Position numbers and translations under genes: made by a program. Shown one piece after another: positions 1 to 12,988 of a stretch of 64,000 bases of DNA. Numbering within the stretch: the first letter of the stretch is position 1; each line of letters begins with the position of its first letter. The notes beneath the pieces were generated by a model, which saw only the letters and a list, made by a program, of their open reading frames with translations, searched no databases and was not told the DNA's origin. The stretch spans positions 64,959,397-65,023,396 of the forward strand of contig CM019236.1 of NCBI GenBank assembly GCA_009741485.1. Reading direction: 5' to 3'. Source of the DNA: Malurus cyaneus samueli. Taxonomy: Eukaryota; Chordata; Aves; Passeriformes; Maluridae.

Positions 1-556
1 AGCAGGGCCTCTCTCTCCATGGTCTCCTGTGGACACAGCAGCCTGCCTGCTCTGGTGTGGGGGCCTCCCTCCTCCACGGGCTGGGGGATCTCTGACCCTC
101 TGTGGACCCCATGGCTGCAGGGGGACAGCCTGCTCCACCCATGGTGTCACCATGGGCTGCAGCTGCAAAGGAATCCCAGCTCCGGCACCTGGAACAGCTC
201 CTGTCCCTCCTTCTCCACTGACCTTGGTGTCTGCATTCCCTCACATATTCGCAGCCTCCTCCTCCTCCTCTGGCAAAACTACTGTGGCCATTACCTTTGT
301 TTTGATTTCTTCTTAAATATATTTTCACAGGAGCATAACCACCATCTCACCAATTGGCCCAGGTTTGGTCAGTGGCATGTCATTCATCCTCAGAGCCAAC
401 AGCAATTGGCTCTGCTGAACATGGTGGAAGCCTTCAGAAGCTTCTCACAGTTCTTTTTGGCTCTTCCACTTCCAAAAACTGGGCCAAGCGAAACCAAGAC
501 AAGAGGAAAATGAGAAAATGAAGGACAATAAGAGCCTCTAAAATTTTAGCTATACA
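1..556 (-). mobile_element. Avian ERVL-type LTR, partial (5' part, cut by window edge)
   Basis: Read on the minus strand this begins with TGTATAGCTAAAATTTT at 556 and runs off the window at base 1. It shows the order of features known for the bird ERVL LTR family: a GC-poor U3 start, a region with repeated 'AGCCAAT' type boxes, an A/T-rich TATA-like stretch (minus strand of 312-321), then GC-rich imperfect repeats built on 'CTGCAG' and 'CCATGG' motifs (about 1-180). It is the inverted counterpart of 3876-4408. Long reading frames across it on the plus strand are antisense to the LTR and have no protein-like content. Family assignment rests on recalled family structure; a RepeatMasker search with an avian library would settle the exact name. 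Confidence 0.8.
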
Positions 557-1138
557 AAGGTCCAGTTACCAGTTATCAAAAAACCAGTTACAAGGGGAAG
601 TGTGCTGTGAAGGGGAAAGTAAATCTGTAGTCTTTGTTGATATACTGATAGAATTTGGAAAGGATAGGATGTGGCAGCAAGAGTAGGTAGACATGACTCA
701 TGGGTGAATAGTTTTGTTGAAAACAGTTTGCAAATTTAGAAGTGATAAATGGACACATCACAATGTGGCAAGATTAACATTTTATTTCAGATTTTTTTTT
801 TTTGTTTTAAAAATTTAGGAAGAGTAATATGTTTATTCTGATAACAAGCATATTGAAAATTATTCTACAGGTTGATTATCATGTTTAATTAAGGAGAAGT
901 AAATTAGTGGTTTAGGACTTTATTTTTACTTAGAAATTGGCAGACCATCTATCTACTAGGTGATTCATATACAATTTATTGAGTGTTATGTCACTTTTAA
1001 TTTAGTGAGATATTACCTATGATTCTGTTTTGCTCTGTGGAAAGGTTCTCCTGACATTCTTATGGTCCAGATCTGTACTCTACAGTTGTTTACACAAATG
1101 GATGGAAAGAAGGAGATAACAATACTATTTCCTGTTCC
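557..1138 (+). repeat. Inverted-repeat arm (unique flank of the LTR)
   Basis: This AT-rich stretch is matched in reverse complement by 3299-3875. Clear anchors are the stretch around 631-760 (TCTTTGTTGATATACTGATA) against 3670-3805 and the stretch 1061-1138 against 3299-3380. Differences are scattered substitutions and small indels, so the arms are similar but not identical. No gene is visible in it. Confidence 0.85.
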
Positions 1139-2715
1139 CCTTATCGATTCCAGATACAATCAGGGGTCTTCACTGAGATCTCATTTACTAGAGCATGAGA
1201 AAATGGCATTGGAAACAGGAATTCCATAGGTCATGAACCTAATAATTTAGAAGTCTATACAAATCTAATGTTCTTGAAGTTATTACAAATTTTGCCACTT
1301 TTTAAAAAGAAGTATAAACAGTCTAAAAAAATAAGCTACAATTCAAGACAACGATTTGTAAGTCAACTCTCAGTCCTATGGTGTATTACAAGTAACACTG
1401 CAAGTTTTATACAAACATTTATAGAGTAATAATTAGTGGTTAAAAAACAAGAAACGTACAAGTCCTCCTAAACAGTGCGGTGATTTATAAGGTATAGTTA
1501 TTAATGGAAGGTAGGTATCTATCCTTGATTCGCATTGTTAACTGTATTTTGAACTAGTATTTGCTCTCGCTGCATTTTAACTTGTTTTAATGATTCTTGC
1601 TGCACCAAGATTGTTTTCGTCTTCCGTTTTGTTTTTTTTTTGTTTCTCTGGAAGTCTAATCATCTGCTGCAAAAAAGAATAGCAGATTAAGAAACAATTA
1701 ATAACTCCTGAACTTGCATTTACTTCTCATCAGATCCCCTAGCAGAAAGTTATGAGCTGAGTAATCATAAAGCATAAAAGCTACACTAACTCAAAAACCC
1801 TTGAAGATAGGCACTACTGGAGTAACATGCTGAACACAGCCAGTGGGCATTCACACAAACACCTATGAGCACAGCAATCAGAAAATCTATCCAAAAAGTT
1901 GCTGTCAATAGAGCTGGCTGGATAGTCCCTCGACGATTTCTCCAGGATATAGAGATTCAGTGAGTCAACCTGACATTAATCTCAGTCAGTAAAGACCGAG
2001 AAAACAGTCGTGGTAACAGAGTAGAATATATCAGGTCTAAATATCTCAGACATATGTATTATCGATCACATAACATTGTTTGTACTTTATCAAACATTCC
2101 AAAGTAGCTACGGACAAATTTGAAGTAGCTAATATAAAGCCCTCAAATATCATCAAGTCTTGATATTTTGTCATTTAAATATGCTCTGTAAATACTTTTT
2201 TAAAATGTAAAAACCAACCCTCTGATTCCTATTTTGCATTCCACCATGAGTTCGATAAATCACTTTTCATTCATGAAGTACACGTTGTGATTGCAAATTT
2301 TAATAGTAATATTACTTGCACATCCAAAATAATGAACCGAAATGATCATATGGCAGAGTTATGCTCCCGCACACCACTTAAATGGCAGTCACTGGAGTAG
2401 AGAAAGAACATGTTTTAGATAGGTTATAGGGAAAAATCTGGAAACACAAAAGTTTGTTATGGAAATATACGATCTTACCCGTTTTTACCAGAAAAAAGAT
2501 GTATGAGTATGGATATCTATCTTGATACATACAGGGCAAGAACAGTATCATTTACACCAGGACTTCTATTCCAAGATTGGCTGACGTATAAAGATACTTA
2601 AAAATTGTAGTCTACGCAGGAAAAAAAAAATCTAATACTGCGAAATGAGAACATAATTATTTTACAATAAGTATCCCAGCTCAGAACGAAACTTTAGAGT
2701 GTTTATCTAAACTGT
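1139..2715 (+). repeat. Palindrome-core segment with inverted partner at 12989-14560
   Basis: AT-rich non-coding DNA whose reverse complement is found about 10 kb to the right. Anchors: 1441-1560 against 14100-14230, 1801-1890 against 13730-13850, and 2640-2715 against 12989-13040. The match begins just where the match of 557-1138 to 3299-3875 ends, so the two stretches together form one continuous arm whose inverted partner is split. No reading frame or RNA gene is recognisable. Confidence 0.8.
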
Positions 2716-2826
2716 GGTCTCGCAAAGATGGAAGAGACAGAAACGGAAATAAAACTCATCAAAAGAACACCAAAAAGCGTTCCATTGCATTGTTTCATTT
2801 TGTTTTGATTCACTTCTTAATGAACT
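2716..2826 (+). repeat. Short repeated unit ending in A-rich tail (copy 1)
   Basis: The core AGAGACAGAAACGGAAATAA and what follows recur in the same orientation at 10139-10252, immediately after an assembly gap. Both copies run straight into an A-rich tract, as the 3' end of a retroposed transcript would, and both contain AATAAA. No family could be named. It sits at the centre of the palindrome described for 1-4408. Confidence 0.65.
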
Positions 2827-2970
2827 AAAAGGAAAAAGAAAAGGAAAAGAAAAGAAAAAGAAAAAAGAAAAAGAAGATAAAAGAAAAAGAAAAGAAGAAA
2901 AGAAAGAAAAAGAAAAAGAAAAGAGAAAAAGAAAAAAAAAAGAAAAAAAAAAGAAAAAAAAAAAAAAAAG

Positions 2971-3002
<32 letters not shown>

Positions 3003-3140
3003 AGAAAAAAAAATAGAAAAAAGAAAAAGGAAAAAAAAAAAGAAAAGAAAAAAAAAAGAAAAAGAAAAAGAAAAGAAAAGAAAGAAAAAGAAAAGAAAGA
3101 AAAAAAAAAAAAGAAAAAGAAAAGAAAAAAGAAGGAGAAA
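2827..3140 (+). repeat. Long A/AAAAG pure-purine tract
   Basis: About 310 bases contain almost only A and G on the plus strand, mostly AAAAG, AAAAAG and long A runs. It is followed by ACCACAG, the same motif that follows the second such tract ending near 12988. The minus strand gives long open frames of phenylalanine, leucine and serine, which are low-complexity artefacts. It may be an expanded poly(A) tail of the unit at 2716-2826. Confidence 0.9.
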
Positions 3141-3298
3141 CCACAGACTCATCTCTGTTAGATACTATTAGAAAATATTTGAAGGTATATCTGGGAAATA
3201 CTTAAGAATATAATTTACAAGGTTATATTGCCACTTTATAATGCTCTCCTCATATGACTCTGAAAGTGCTGAGTGCCACTCTAACCCTAGGACAGAGG
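3141..3298. other. Non-coding spacer, no partner seen
   Basis: Between the purine tract and the inverted arm lies about 160 bp of AT-rich DNA with no match that I could find elsewhere in the window. In a full palindrome this place should hold the reverse complement of 1139-2715, so it marks a deletion or a misjoin. Confidence 0.5.
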
Positions 3299-3875
3299 AA
3301 CAGGAAATAGTATTGTTATCTCCTTCTTTCCATCCATTTGTGTAAACAACTGTAGAGTACAGATCTGGACCATAAGAATGTCAGGAGAACCTTTCCACAG
3401 AGCAAAACAGAATCATAGGTAATATCTCACTAAATTAAAAGTGACATAACACTCAATAAATTGTATATGAATCACCTAGTAGATAGATGGTCTGCCAATT
3501 TCTAAGTAAAAATAAAGTCCTAAACCACTAATTTACTTCTCCTTAATTAAACATGATAACAACCTGTAGAATAATTTTCAATATGCTGTTATCAAATAAA
3601 CATATACTCTTCTATAAATTTTAAACAAAAAAAAAAAATCTTGAATAAAATGTTAATCTGCCACATTTGTATGTCCATTTATCACTTCTAAATTTGCAAA
3701 CTGTTTTCAACAAAACTATTCACCCATGAGTCATGTCTACCTACTCTTGCTGCCACATCCTATCCTTTCCAAATTCTATCAGTATATCAACAAAGACTAC
3801 AGATTTACTTTCCCCTTCACAGCACACTTCCCCTTGTAACTGGTTTTTTTTGATAAACTGCGTAAACTGGACCTT
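3299..3875 (-). repeat. Inverted-repeat arm, partner of 557-1138
   Basis: Reverse complement of 557-1138, with scattered substitutions and small indels. It leads directly into the plus-strand LTR at 3876 just as 557 leads out of the minus-strand LTR, so the LTR insertion predates the inversion or duplication that made the palindrome. Confidence 0.85.
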
Positions 3876-4961
3876 TGTATACTAAAATTTTAAAAGAGGC
3901 TGCTTATTGTCCTTCTTTTTGCCATTTCCTGCTTCTGGTTGCTTGCCCATTTTGGAAGTGGAAAGCCAAAAAGAACTGTGAAACTCTTGAAGGCTCCACC
4001 ATGTTCAGCAGAGCCAATTGCTGTTGGCTGAGGATGAATACTCCACTACCAAACCCGGGCCAATTGGATGATATGTGGTGTGCCTCTTGACAATATATAG
4101 GCAAAGAAATCAAACAAAGGTAGTGCCACAGAGTTTTGCCAAAGGAGGAAGGAGGAATATGTGAGGAATGCAGACAACCAAGTCATGAGAAGGAGGGACA
4201 GACTGTTCCAAGTGCCGGAAAAGGCGCTTTGGGGACCCCTTTGCCAGGAAAAACCCGTGAGACACCATGTGGAGCAGCTGTCCCCTGCAGCCAGGGTCCA
4301 CAGAGGGACAAGATCCGCCCGTGGAGGAGGGAGCCCCCACACAGAGCAGGCAGCGCAGAGGGGCTGTGCCGAACAGGAGACCCATGGAGAGAAGCCTTGC
4401 TCCCGAAATGGAACAGCCTGGCCTGAGGCCTGCATCCAGTGGAGTAGGGACCCACGGTGAAAGCAGTTTTGGGACGACTGTCTGCCCGTGGGCGAGGACC
4501 ACATTGCACAGAATTTGTGTGGACTGCCGGCTTGGAATTGGGAACACACTTGGAGGTTCACAAAGAACTGTTTCCCATGAGGGACGCCCACAGCAATGCC
4601 AGGGAAGACTTTCTCTCCTCACTGCCTCAGATTGATCTGGGAAGAACTGACTGACCCCACATCCGTTCCCCGCCCCCCTGCTACTGCCAACGAAGCAGAG
4701 AGGAGAGTGGGGAGAAGATAGTCTGAGGTTGTATTATTTTTCATTCTCCTCCTCTGACTTCTCTCCTCTCCTACTCTGAAATTCATTTTGTAACTTAAAG
4801 ACACCATTTTGCTTTCAATGTTTCCCCTGTGTCTTTACTCAACTCATGAACCTTTTGTTAATTTTTTCTTCTTTTGCTCTCTCTGCCACAGGTGGGGGGA
4901 GAGCGAATGAGCAAGTTGTTGTGGGTGCCTGTGCTTTTCAGCCAGCATTCTCAAAACCACA
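3876..4961 (+). mobile_element. Avian ERVL-type solo LTR, near full length
   Basis: Begins TGTATACTAAAATTTT and ends in CCACA, the TG...CA form of LTR ends. In order it shows an AT-rich U3 start, two 'AGCCAATTG/GGCCAATTGG' CCAAT-like boxes (about 4012 and 4060), a TATA-like box (4092-4099), a GC-rich part with imperfect repeats (about 4200-4620), and a pyrimidine-rich 3' portion ending in GGTGGGGGGAGAGCGAATGA and the terminal 'CAGCCAGCATTCTC' motif (4873-4961). This matches the avian ERVL LTR layout. No retroviral internal sequence lies next to it, so it is a solo LTR. The many overlapping open frames inside (4046-4654) follow from GC-rich repeats. No clear target-site duplication is visible. 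Confidence 0.82.
4092..4099 (+). promoter_or_regulatory. TATA-like box of the LTR promoter
   Basis: AATATATA lies about 30 bases downstream of the CCAAT-like box at 4060, in the place expected for the LTR promoter. It is inferred from position and composition only; activity is unknown. Confidence 0.45.
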
Positions 4962-6334
4962 TCACCATCTCAGCTGTAAGCTATCTTTTACATGATGATA
5001 CCAGAGCTGCAATCCAAAATACATTCTCAGTTTATGATTTAATGAAAGAATATTACTTATACCTTCTATGGTAGACTAAAAGTCAAGTGATTTTTGCAGT
5101 TCTGTGAAAGAGTTCGTTCTAGACTCTGCAATGCACTTCACCACTAGAAGATCTTTGTTGGTTTGGTTTGAATTCATAATGGATCTCAACAAAAAAATAT
5201 TTCTCCTTTTCTATTCATTTCTCCAGTTCACGTGAATCACAACACAAAACTTCACCTTTCTTTAGAAACCAGATCAGGTGAAGGAAAAGCCCATATTCTT
5301 TCCTACAGGTCACTGATCTGCCAAGTGTGCAAAGTTATGTTGCCAATGACTCCTACAGACCTACTATTTACTACAGCTGTTATCCCTTCCACCTATTTCA
5401 AGTCTTCTGTTTCTTTATCAAGATACTACTAAATTTATTTCATGTAAGCATCAGCATGTTTAACAGTTGACTGAGAGATCTTGAAGTTTTTTCAAGCCAA
5501 ATAATTCTCTGACGTAGAGACCATGGAAGTCACCAAAATTCATTCCAAAATAGAGTTTTTTCTGTTAGTGAATATCAGTTTTCTTTGAAATGTCAAAGTC
5601 CATTTGTATTTGGTGTATCTATTTCCGTTTACCTATTTCTAGTTAAAATTTTTCTCTTTAATTTTTAACCATCTTTCCTTATTAGAGAGTTTAGAGATCT
5701 ATCAGGTCCTTTGCCATAATGCCTCTCAAAGACATTGTACTAGCACTGTTTTGTTACTTCTCCAGAATTCAAAGACTGTAGCCTCATAACATTTTCTTGG
5801 TATTATAAAGATTTTATATATGGTTTATTACAGTTCTATAGCATTTTCTAGAATTCTGGTATAGATAGTACATATTAAGGCTGTCTTTGGTTTTTCATTT
5901 TTCTATTTTATTGGTGAACCCCCAATTGAAATACCTGCGTTTATGTCTAGTCGAGTACATAGGTCATAATTCTTTTTGGTGTTGTTTCTTTCATCAACCT
6001 TTTGTCTCCTTAGAAGCAAACACTGTCTAAGAATTTATATATATTCAGCACTGTATTGCTTCTTGATAATTTTCTGGTAGCTTCTGCTAGTTACTAGATT
6101 ATATTTAAAGCTTGCTCATTTAATTTTGTAACTATAATTCATGGTTGTTCTCCAACCACCTTCAGAAGCTATTCATAAAAATTGACAAATATCTGAACAA
6201 AGTTAACATATGGAAATCATTTTGGTATAATTGCAAGCACATCAAGTGCCCGAATTCAACAAGGTTATTCTCAGCATAGTGACCCAAATACCTTTATAAA
6301 TCTGACTTTCGTTCTCATTTTAATGGTTTTGTAG
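4962..6334. other. Non-coding AT-rich stretch
   Basis: No gene, RNA or recognisable repeat seen. Short open frames (for example 5232-5432) lack protein-like composition or splice context. Confidence 0.6.
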
Positions 6335-6990
6335 AATCATAAAAGGTTTGGATGGAAGGGACCTTAAGGATCTCTCTGAGTATCCAACCCCCCGTTCACA
6401 ATCAAGGACAACTTCCACCAAAACCAGGCTTGCTCATACCTCTGTCAGCTTGCCTTGGATAATTTCCAGGGCACCATCACATGCTCGAGCAAACTAGCCG
6501 TGTTCACAATTCTCCACATAAAGAACTTGTTTTCTGTTATCTGGTTAAGCTCCTTCTCTGTTTCAAATGAAGCATCCCCCTCTTCCTGTCACTGCCATGC
6601 AACTGTTAAGAGTTCTCTTCCCCCAGATTTTTGAGGAACCCCTTCACGTCCTTAGAAGCCCACAGGCAGAATCACCCGCCAAAAGGCTTCTCTTTGTCGA
6701 GCTTAAAAAACCCAATCCAAAATTTCTCAAGGAGCTTGTTCCCCATAGCCCAGAAGTGGCTTCCATCCCTCTTTGATCACCTTGGTGGGCTCCTTCTGTA
6801 CCTCGTCAACAGCCCCTGTCCCCCTGTGCGACCTCCAAACGCTGAGGCACCTGCAGCGGTCCACAGAAACAGGGGCAGAATCCACCCCGCCTGCAGTCCA
6901 TGGGCTGTGGTCAGACGCCAGGACACACGGTGGCTCTGGCTGGGCAGCCGTGGCTGGCTTATTCCCTCTACCCACAGGTGTATACCACCA
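6335..6990 (-). mobile_element. CR1 LINE fragment, 3' end
   Basis: The plus strand carries the reverse complement of the CR1 3' region: AATCATAAAAGGTTTGGATG then GGAAGGGACCTTAAGGATCT at 6335-6372, followed by the CR1 3'-UTR order ('CTTCCACCAAAACCAGG', 'AAGAACTTGTTTTCTGTTAT') and at about 6770-6955 the piece read as TGATCACCTTGGTGGGCTCC in the canonical element. CR1 is the dominant avian non-LTR retrotransposon and truncates at its 5' end, which fits a fragment of this size. It is diverged, so this is an old insertion. The right boundary is approximate. Confidence 0.85.
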
Positions 6991-8396
6991 GTTAGACAAA
7001 ATGAACTCTTAATAACATTATAGTTAAACAACAAAATGTAAATCAAGATACTGTTTTTTCAGTATCCCTGAAATTGTTGACCCTTACCGATCTCATCACC
7101 TCTCCTAGAAATGCTATTAAAACAGCAACACAGTAAGCCTTCTGAACTTCAGCCCTGTACAGTATTCCAGCAAACTTTTGGCAGAAATTAAATTGGATAC
7201 TGTTACCTAGTCTGGCAAGACTATTTCTATACATATCCATTTAAATATCTGAAAACACATCTGGGAAGGCTCACAAATTATTTGGTTAGATTCAGTCACC
7301 AATTCACCTGATTAGAAACAATATCTAATTATTGGTCTTATAGCCTACATTAATTGTTCCTGCAACTACCATCAGAAATTCACAACACAGGAAAAGTATT
7401 TAAGGCTCAAAAATCCAATAACTGAAAAAAAACTATAAAACAGTGGCAATGAGGTTAGCTGGGATCTGAGAAACAATGTACTGTCAAATAAACAAATGCT
7501 TTTCCATCCTAACAGTAATCTTATTCTATTTTGTTTCTTTTCCCTTCGCCATCAACAATTTTTATTTCATAACTAATAAAGTCCAGAAGATTCTAGTAAT
7601 TACTGCATCCCAAATAATTGTTTCTGATGCATTATCAATCCTACCAAGTCCCTTGTCACCATTTTCCTTCTTCTGGGAACTGTGAATATTACCTTAAACT
7701 GTCACATCAAAAATCCATTTCCAAACCTGTTTCTTACAGTATCCAACAGGTATTTAGAAAGAGAATAGAGTGAAAATGACAACAGCTCTTCCAACTCCAG
7801 TAACCAGAGATGTATTAATTCCTGGCCTAAGGATTGCAACTAGGACTGCCTAGTTAACTGACTTTTCCTTTGAGGTCTTTAATGCAGTTAACTCGTTTGC
7901 AAGCCAATACTATTTGGTCACAATAGTGTTCTGGAGCAATGGGTAAATTATACACAAAAAATAAATAATCCTCATAAACAACCTGTTAGCAATCACTCCG
8001 ACTGTCAATACATCTAACTATCCCCAAAATAATTTTCATTTTTATTTCTTAACAGTCCCATTTTTTAATCAATTTCCTTTGATGGGTCAGATGCCCCACC
8101 ACTGTGCTTGTGATAATAACAAGATGGACGCAAAAATTCCATCTCGCATCTAAACCATTAGTTTCCTGACCAGACAGATTAGAGCAGAAATCTTTCTACT
8201 GAAATTATTAAAGATTAAAAATGAAAGAATTAAGAAAAAACTCTTTAAACACCTTCCGTTATTTTACCAAGAAAACACAATAAACTATATAAACAACTTA
8301 CTCCTGATTCAGGATTCTTCTCTAAAAAAGTTACAACAGTTCATTAAAGATATGAGTAACAGCTCTATCAGATAAATCACACAGAGCAACATTGAG
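6991..8396. other. Non-coding AT-rich stretch left of the ERV
   Basis: No gene, RNA or named repeat recognised. The short open frame at 7476-7685 is AT-driven and hydrophobic, with no family resemblance. Confidence 0.55.
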
Positions 8397-8748
8397 TGTT
8401 GGGCCAAAACCAGCATTTGGCCCCACAGGTGCTGAACCCCCCACCGCCGATAGTGTAGACTAGACCTGGGAAACAGAAGAGTGTTTAACAGCCTCATGAG
8501 AGAAACACCACAGCCTTGGCTGCATGTGGGAAAAGGAGAATGGAATGCTAAACCAATAACACAGGTCAGGACTGGCAAGAACATAAACACCGCATCTGGG
8601 CAAACCTAGAACAAACATAGCCTAAAACAGCTGCTCATTAACCAATAATAATTTCGCAAGACATATAACACGTGCAAATGATAAAGCCGCCCCAGAATAG
8701 AAGTTGTTGACGTTGTTGAATGATGTGGGTATATTTTCTAATTATTTG
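8397..8748 (+). mobile_element. Betaretrovirus-like avian ERV, 5' LTR
   Basis: Begins TGTTGGGCCAAAACCAGC and is followed by a primer-binding-site-like sequence and a gag-like frame, so it is placed as the 5' LTR. A TATA-like CATATAAC lies at 8662-8669 and a degraded AATAAAG-type polyadenylation signal (AATGATAAAG) at 8677-8686, followed by a GT-rich stretch (about 8702-8730) typical of the region downstream of a cleavage site. The 3' end lacks a clean CA, and no 3' LTR is present because the element stops at an assembly gap. The start coordinate is a judgement. Confidence 0.6.
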
Positions 8749-8766
8749 TTGCGCCGCCAACACGAC
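8749..8766 (+). other. Primer-binding-site-like sequence
   Basis: TTGCGCCGCCAACACGAC lies directly after the LTR and resembles the TGGCGCC-CAAC core complementary to the 3' end of tRNA-Lys used by betaretroviruses, with one substitution (TTG for TGG) and an extra G and C. Position and similarity support it; the identity of the tRNA is inferred. Confidence 0.5.
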
Positions 8767-9092
8767 ATCGCACTGAAAGTGAAAGTACCACTCGGGACGC
8801 CAAGCAGAACCTGGTCCGCCTGAGGGGGGCCACCTCGCCACAAGCGTGATCAGCCGTCGATGCGGGGGGACGCGGCGAAAGGGAACACGCTTTCGCCGCC
8901 ACCGAGCACGAAATTCTTACAGACACAGGAGCTGACGCTCGATTCACCGCTGCGCGATCAGAAAAGCCCGCTATGAACGAGTGCGCTGCGAATGTCCCAA
9001 CAGAAAACATAATCTGACACCTAAGCAGTACCACCGAAATTAACCATTACGGATAATCTAACGCAAGAAAAGACTGTTATCAGCGGAAAACA
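8767..9092 (+). other. ERV 5' leader, CpG-rich
   Basis: Untranslated leader between the primer-binding-like site and the gag-like start. It is GC-rich and dense in CpG, in sharp contrast with the AT-rich surroundings. It would be expected to hold the splice donor and packaging signal, neither of which I could identify. Confidence 0.5.
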
Positions 9093-10113
9093 ATGTTGCA
9101 GAGTAGAGGTATAAAGATCACAGACTCTGCGTTGCGAGATGCGCTACTCTGGGCTAAAAAGCACGGTTTTACAGCCGATGCATGTTCGTTGAGATGGAAT
9201 CCCCGTGACAACGTAGAGAGATCTTTGTGCGACAGCCGTCTCTGCGAACAAACGCGCACGCAAGTAGCTATGACTGCTTATTTGACACCTTGAAAGAGTG
9301 GAAGATGGAGCAGGATCGGGGAGCGGGGGAGAGGCAGCCGGGGGGGTCAGAGTGGTTGCCTGGAGCGTTTGTAAATCAGCCAAACACGAACTGCTCTGAG
9401 AATGTCAGGAATGTCGAGAATGCACCGCTGCCTTCTTCTTCCCGACGGTACCTTTCCCCCCACGGCTATGTAAAGCCTTCCTATCCGGAAGGCCCCTAGG
9501 GACATTGTGTTGCCGCCTTACCCTTCTCCCGATGAGCAGCTCGCAGAGTTACGACTGACTGAGGAGAAGGGGGGGTCTGTGGCGCCCACAGCCCCACTTG
9601 CCGCGCCAGCACGACGGGGGAGCTCTGCGGTGCGCACGGCATCGCTGCTGCTGCCGCCTCCTCCATCGGATCATCCGCCTATCGGGGTGGCTCTGCAGCA
9701 CCCACAGCTCCGTGCATACCTTCCCCCGCGCCTATCCACCCCCCCCCCCATCAAGTCGGCCTCCAGACGGCCACCGGCCCTGATAAGACAGCTCTATCCA
9801 CCCCTCCACCATTCAATAGCGAGGACCTACTGACGGAAAACGCTATGAGGGTGGGTCATGGTACCGAGCCCCTCCGCCCGAGACAATGCGCATGCGTAAC
9901 CGGGAAACGGAAAAGATAGCGCGAAGGGAAGAGCGCAAAAGACACAACACTTCTGCCACGAATACCCCTGCTGATGCAGGCTTACTCAGCAAATTCAGAG
10001 GGAGCACAAAAGGCGCAGCCAGAGTGGATGTTTCCACCGCTGCAACAGTAACTCTGAATTCTCAGCAGCTGCACAAGGTTCCCTTGAATGCACGTGGGCC
10101 TTTGGGCCAGGGA
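9093..10113 (+). pseudogene. gag: Decayed ERV gag, betaretrovirus-like, frameshifted
   Basis: Gag is the retroviral structural polyprotein. Three overlapping open stretches in two frames carry the trace: 9093-9293 has a matrix-like opening (residues SRGIKITDSALRDALLWAKK visible), 9227-9499 shifts frame, and 9507-9833 shifts back and is proline-rich (YPSPDEQ, LPPPPSDHPP, LYPPLH), as expected between matrix and capsid. A further frame (9886-10113) runs into the assembly gap, so capsid, nucleocapsid, pro, pol and env are absent. At least two frameshifts and several stops break it. CpG density is still high, so either the insertion is young and some breaks are sequencing errors, or it escaped methylation. 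The call rests on LTR, primer-site and leader order plus residue pattern; a protein search would confirm it. Confidence 0.65.
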
Positions 10114-10138
10114 NNNNNNNNNNNNNNNNNNNNNNNNN
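10114..10138. other. Assembly gap (25 N)
   Basis: Exactly 25 N. It cuts the ERV remnant on its left from a copy of the 2716-2826 unit on its right. An identical-length gap lies at 28495-28519, so the size is a placeholder rather than a measurement. Confidence 1.
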
Positions 10139-10252
10139 TCTGGCAAAAGTGTTGAAGAGACAGAAACGGAAATAAAAACTCATCAAAAAGACACCAAAAA
10201 GCGTTCCTTGCATTGTTTCATTTTGTTTTGATTTTTTCACTTCAATGGATTT
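10139..10252 (+). repeat. Short repeated unit ending in A-rich tail (copy 2)
   Basis: Direct copy of 2716-2826 with small indels, sharing AGAGACAGAAACGGAAATAA and GACACCAAAAAGCGTTCC. It starts right after the gap, so its left side is unknown. Confidence 0.7.
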
Positions 10253-10320
10253 AAAAAGGAAAAAAAAAAAAAAAGAAAAAAGAAAGAAAAAAAGAAAAGA
10301 AAAAAAAAAAAAAAAAAAAG
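10253..10320 (+). repeat. A-rich purine tract
   Basis: About 65 bases of A with occasional G, the tail of the preceding unit. It ends abruptly at CAGCGTAG. In copy 1 the corresponding tract is about 310 bases long and is followed by ACCACAG. Confidence 0.85.

Positions 10321-12988
<2,668 letters not shown>

Noticed and set aside
2707..3152. Long minus-strand open frames rich in phenylalanine, leucine and serine
   Set aside because: They are translations of the A/AAAAG tract and have no real protein content.
4046..4654. Five or more overlapping open frames up to 181 codons on both strands
   Set aside because: They lie inside an LTR; GC-rich internal repeats lack stops in several frames at once, and no frame resembles a protein.
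3871..4966. Target-site duplication around the LTR at 3876-4961
   Set aside because: The five bases on either side (ACCTT and TCACC) do not match, so no duplication is claimed.
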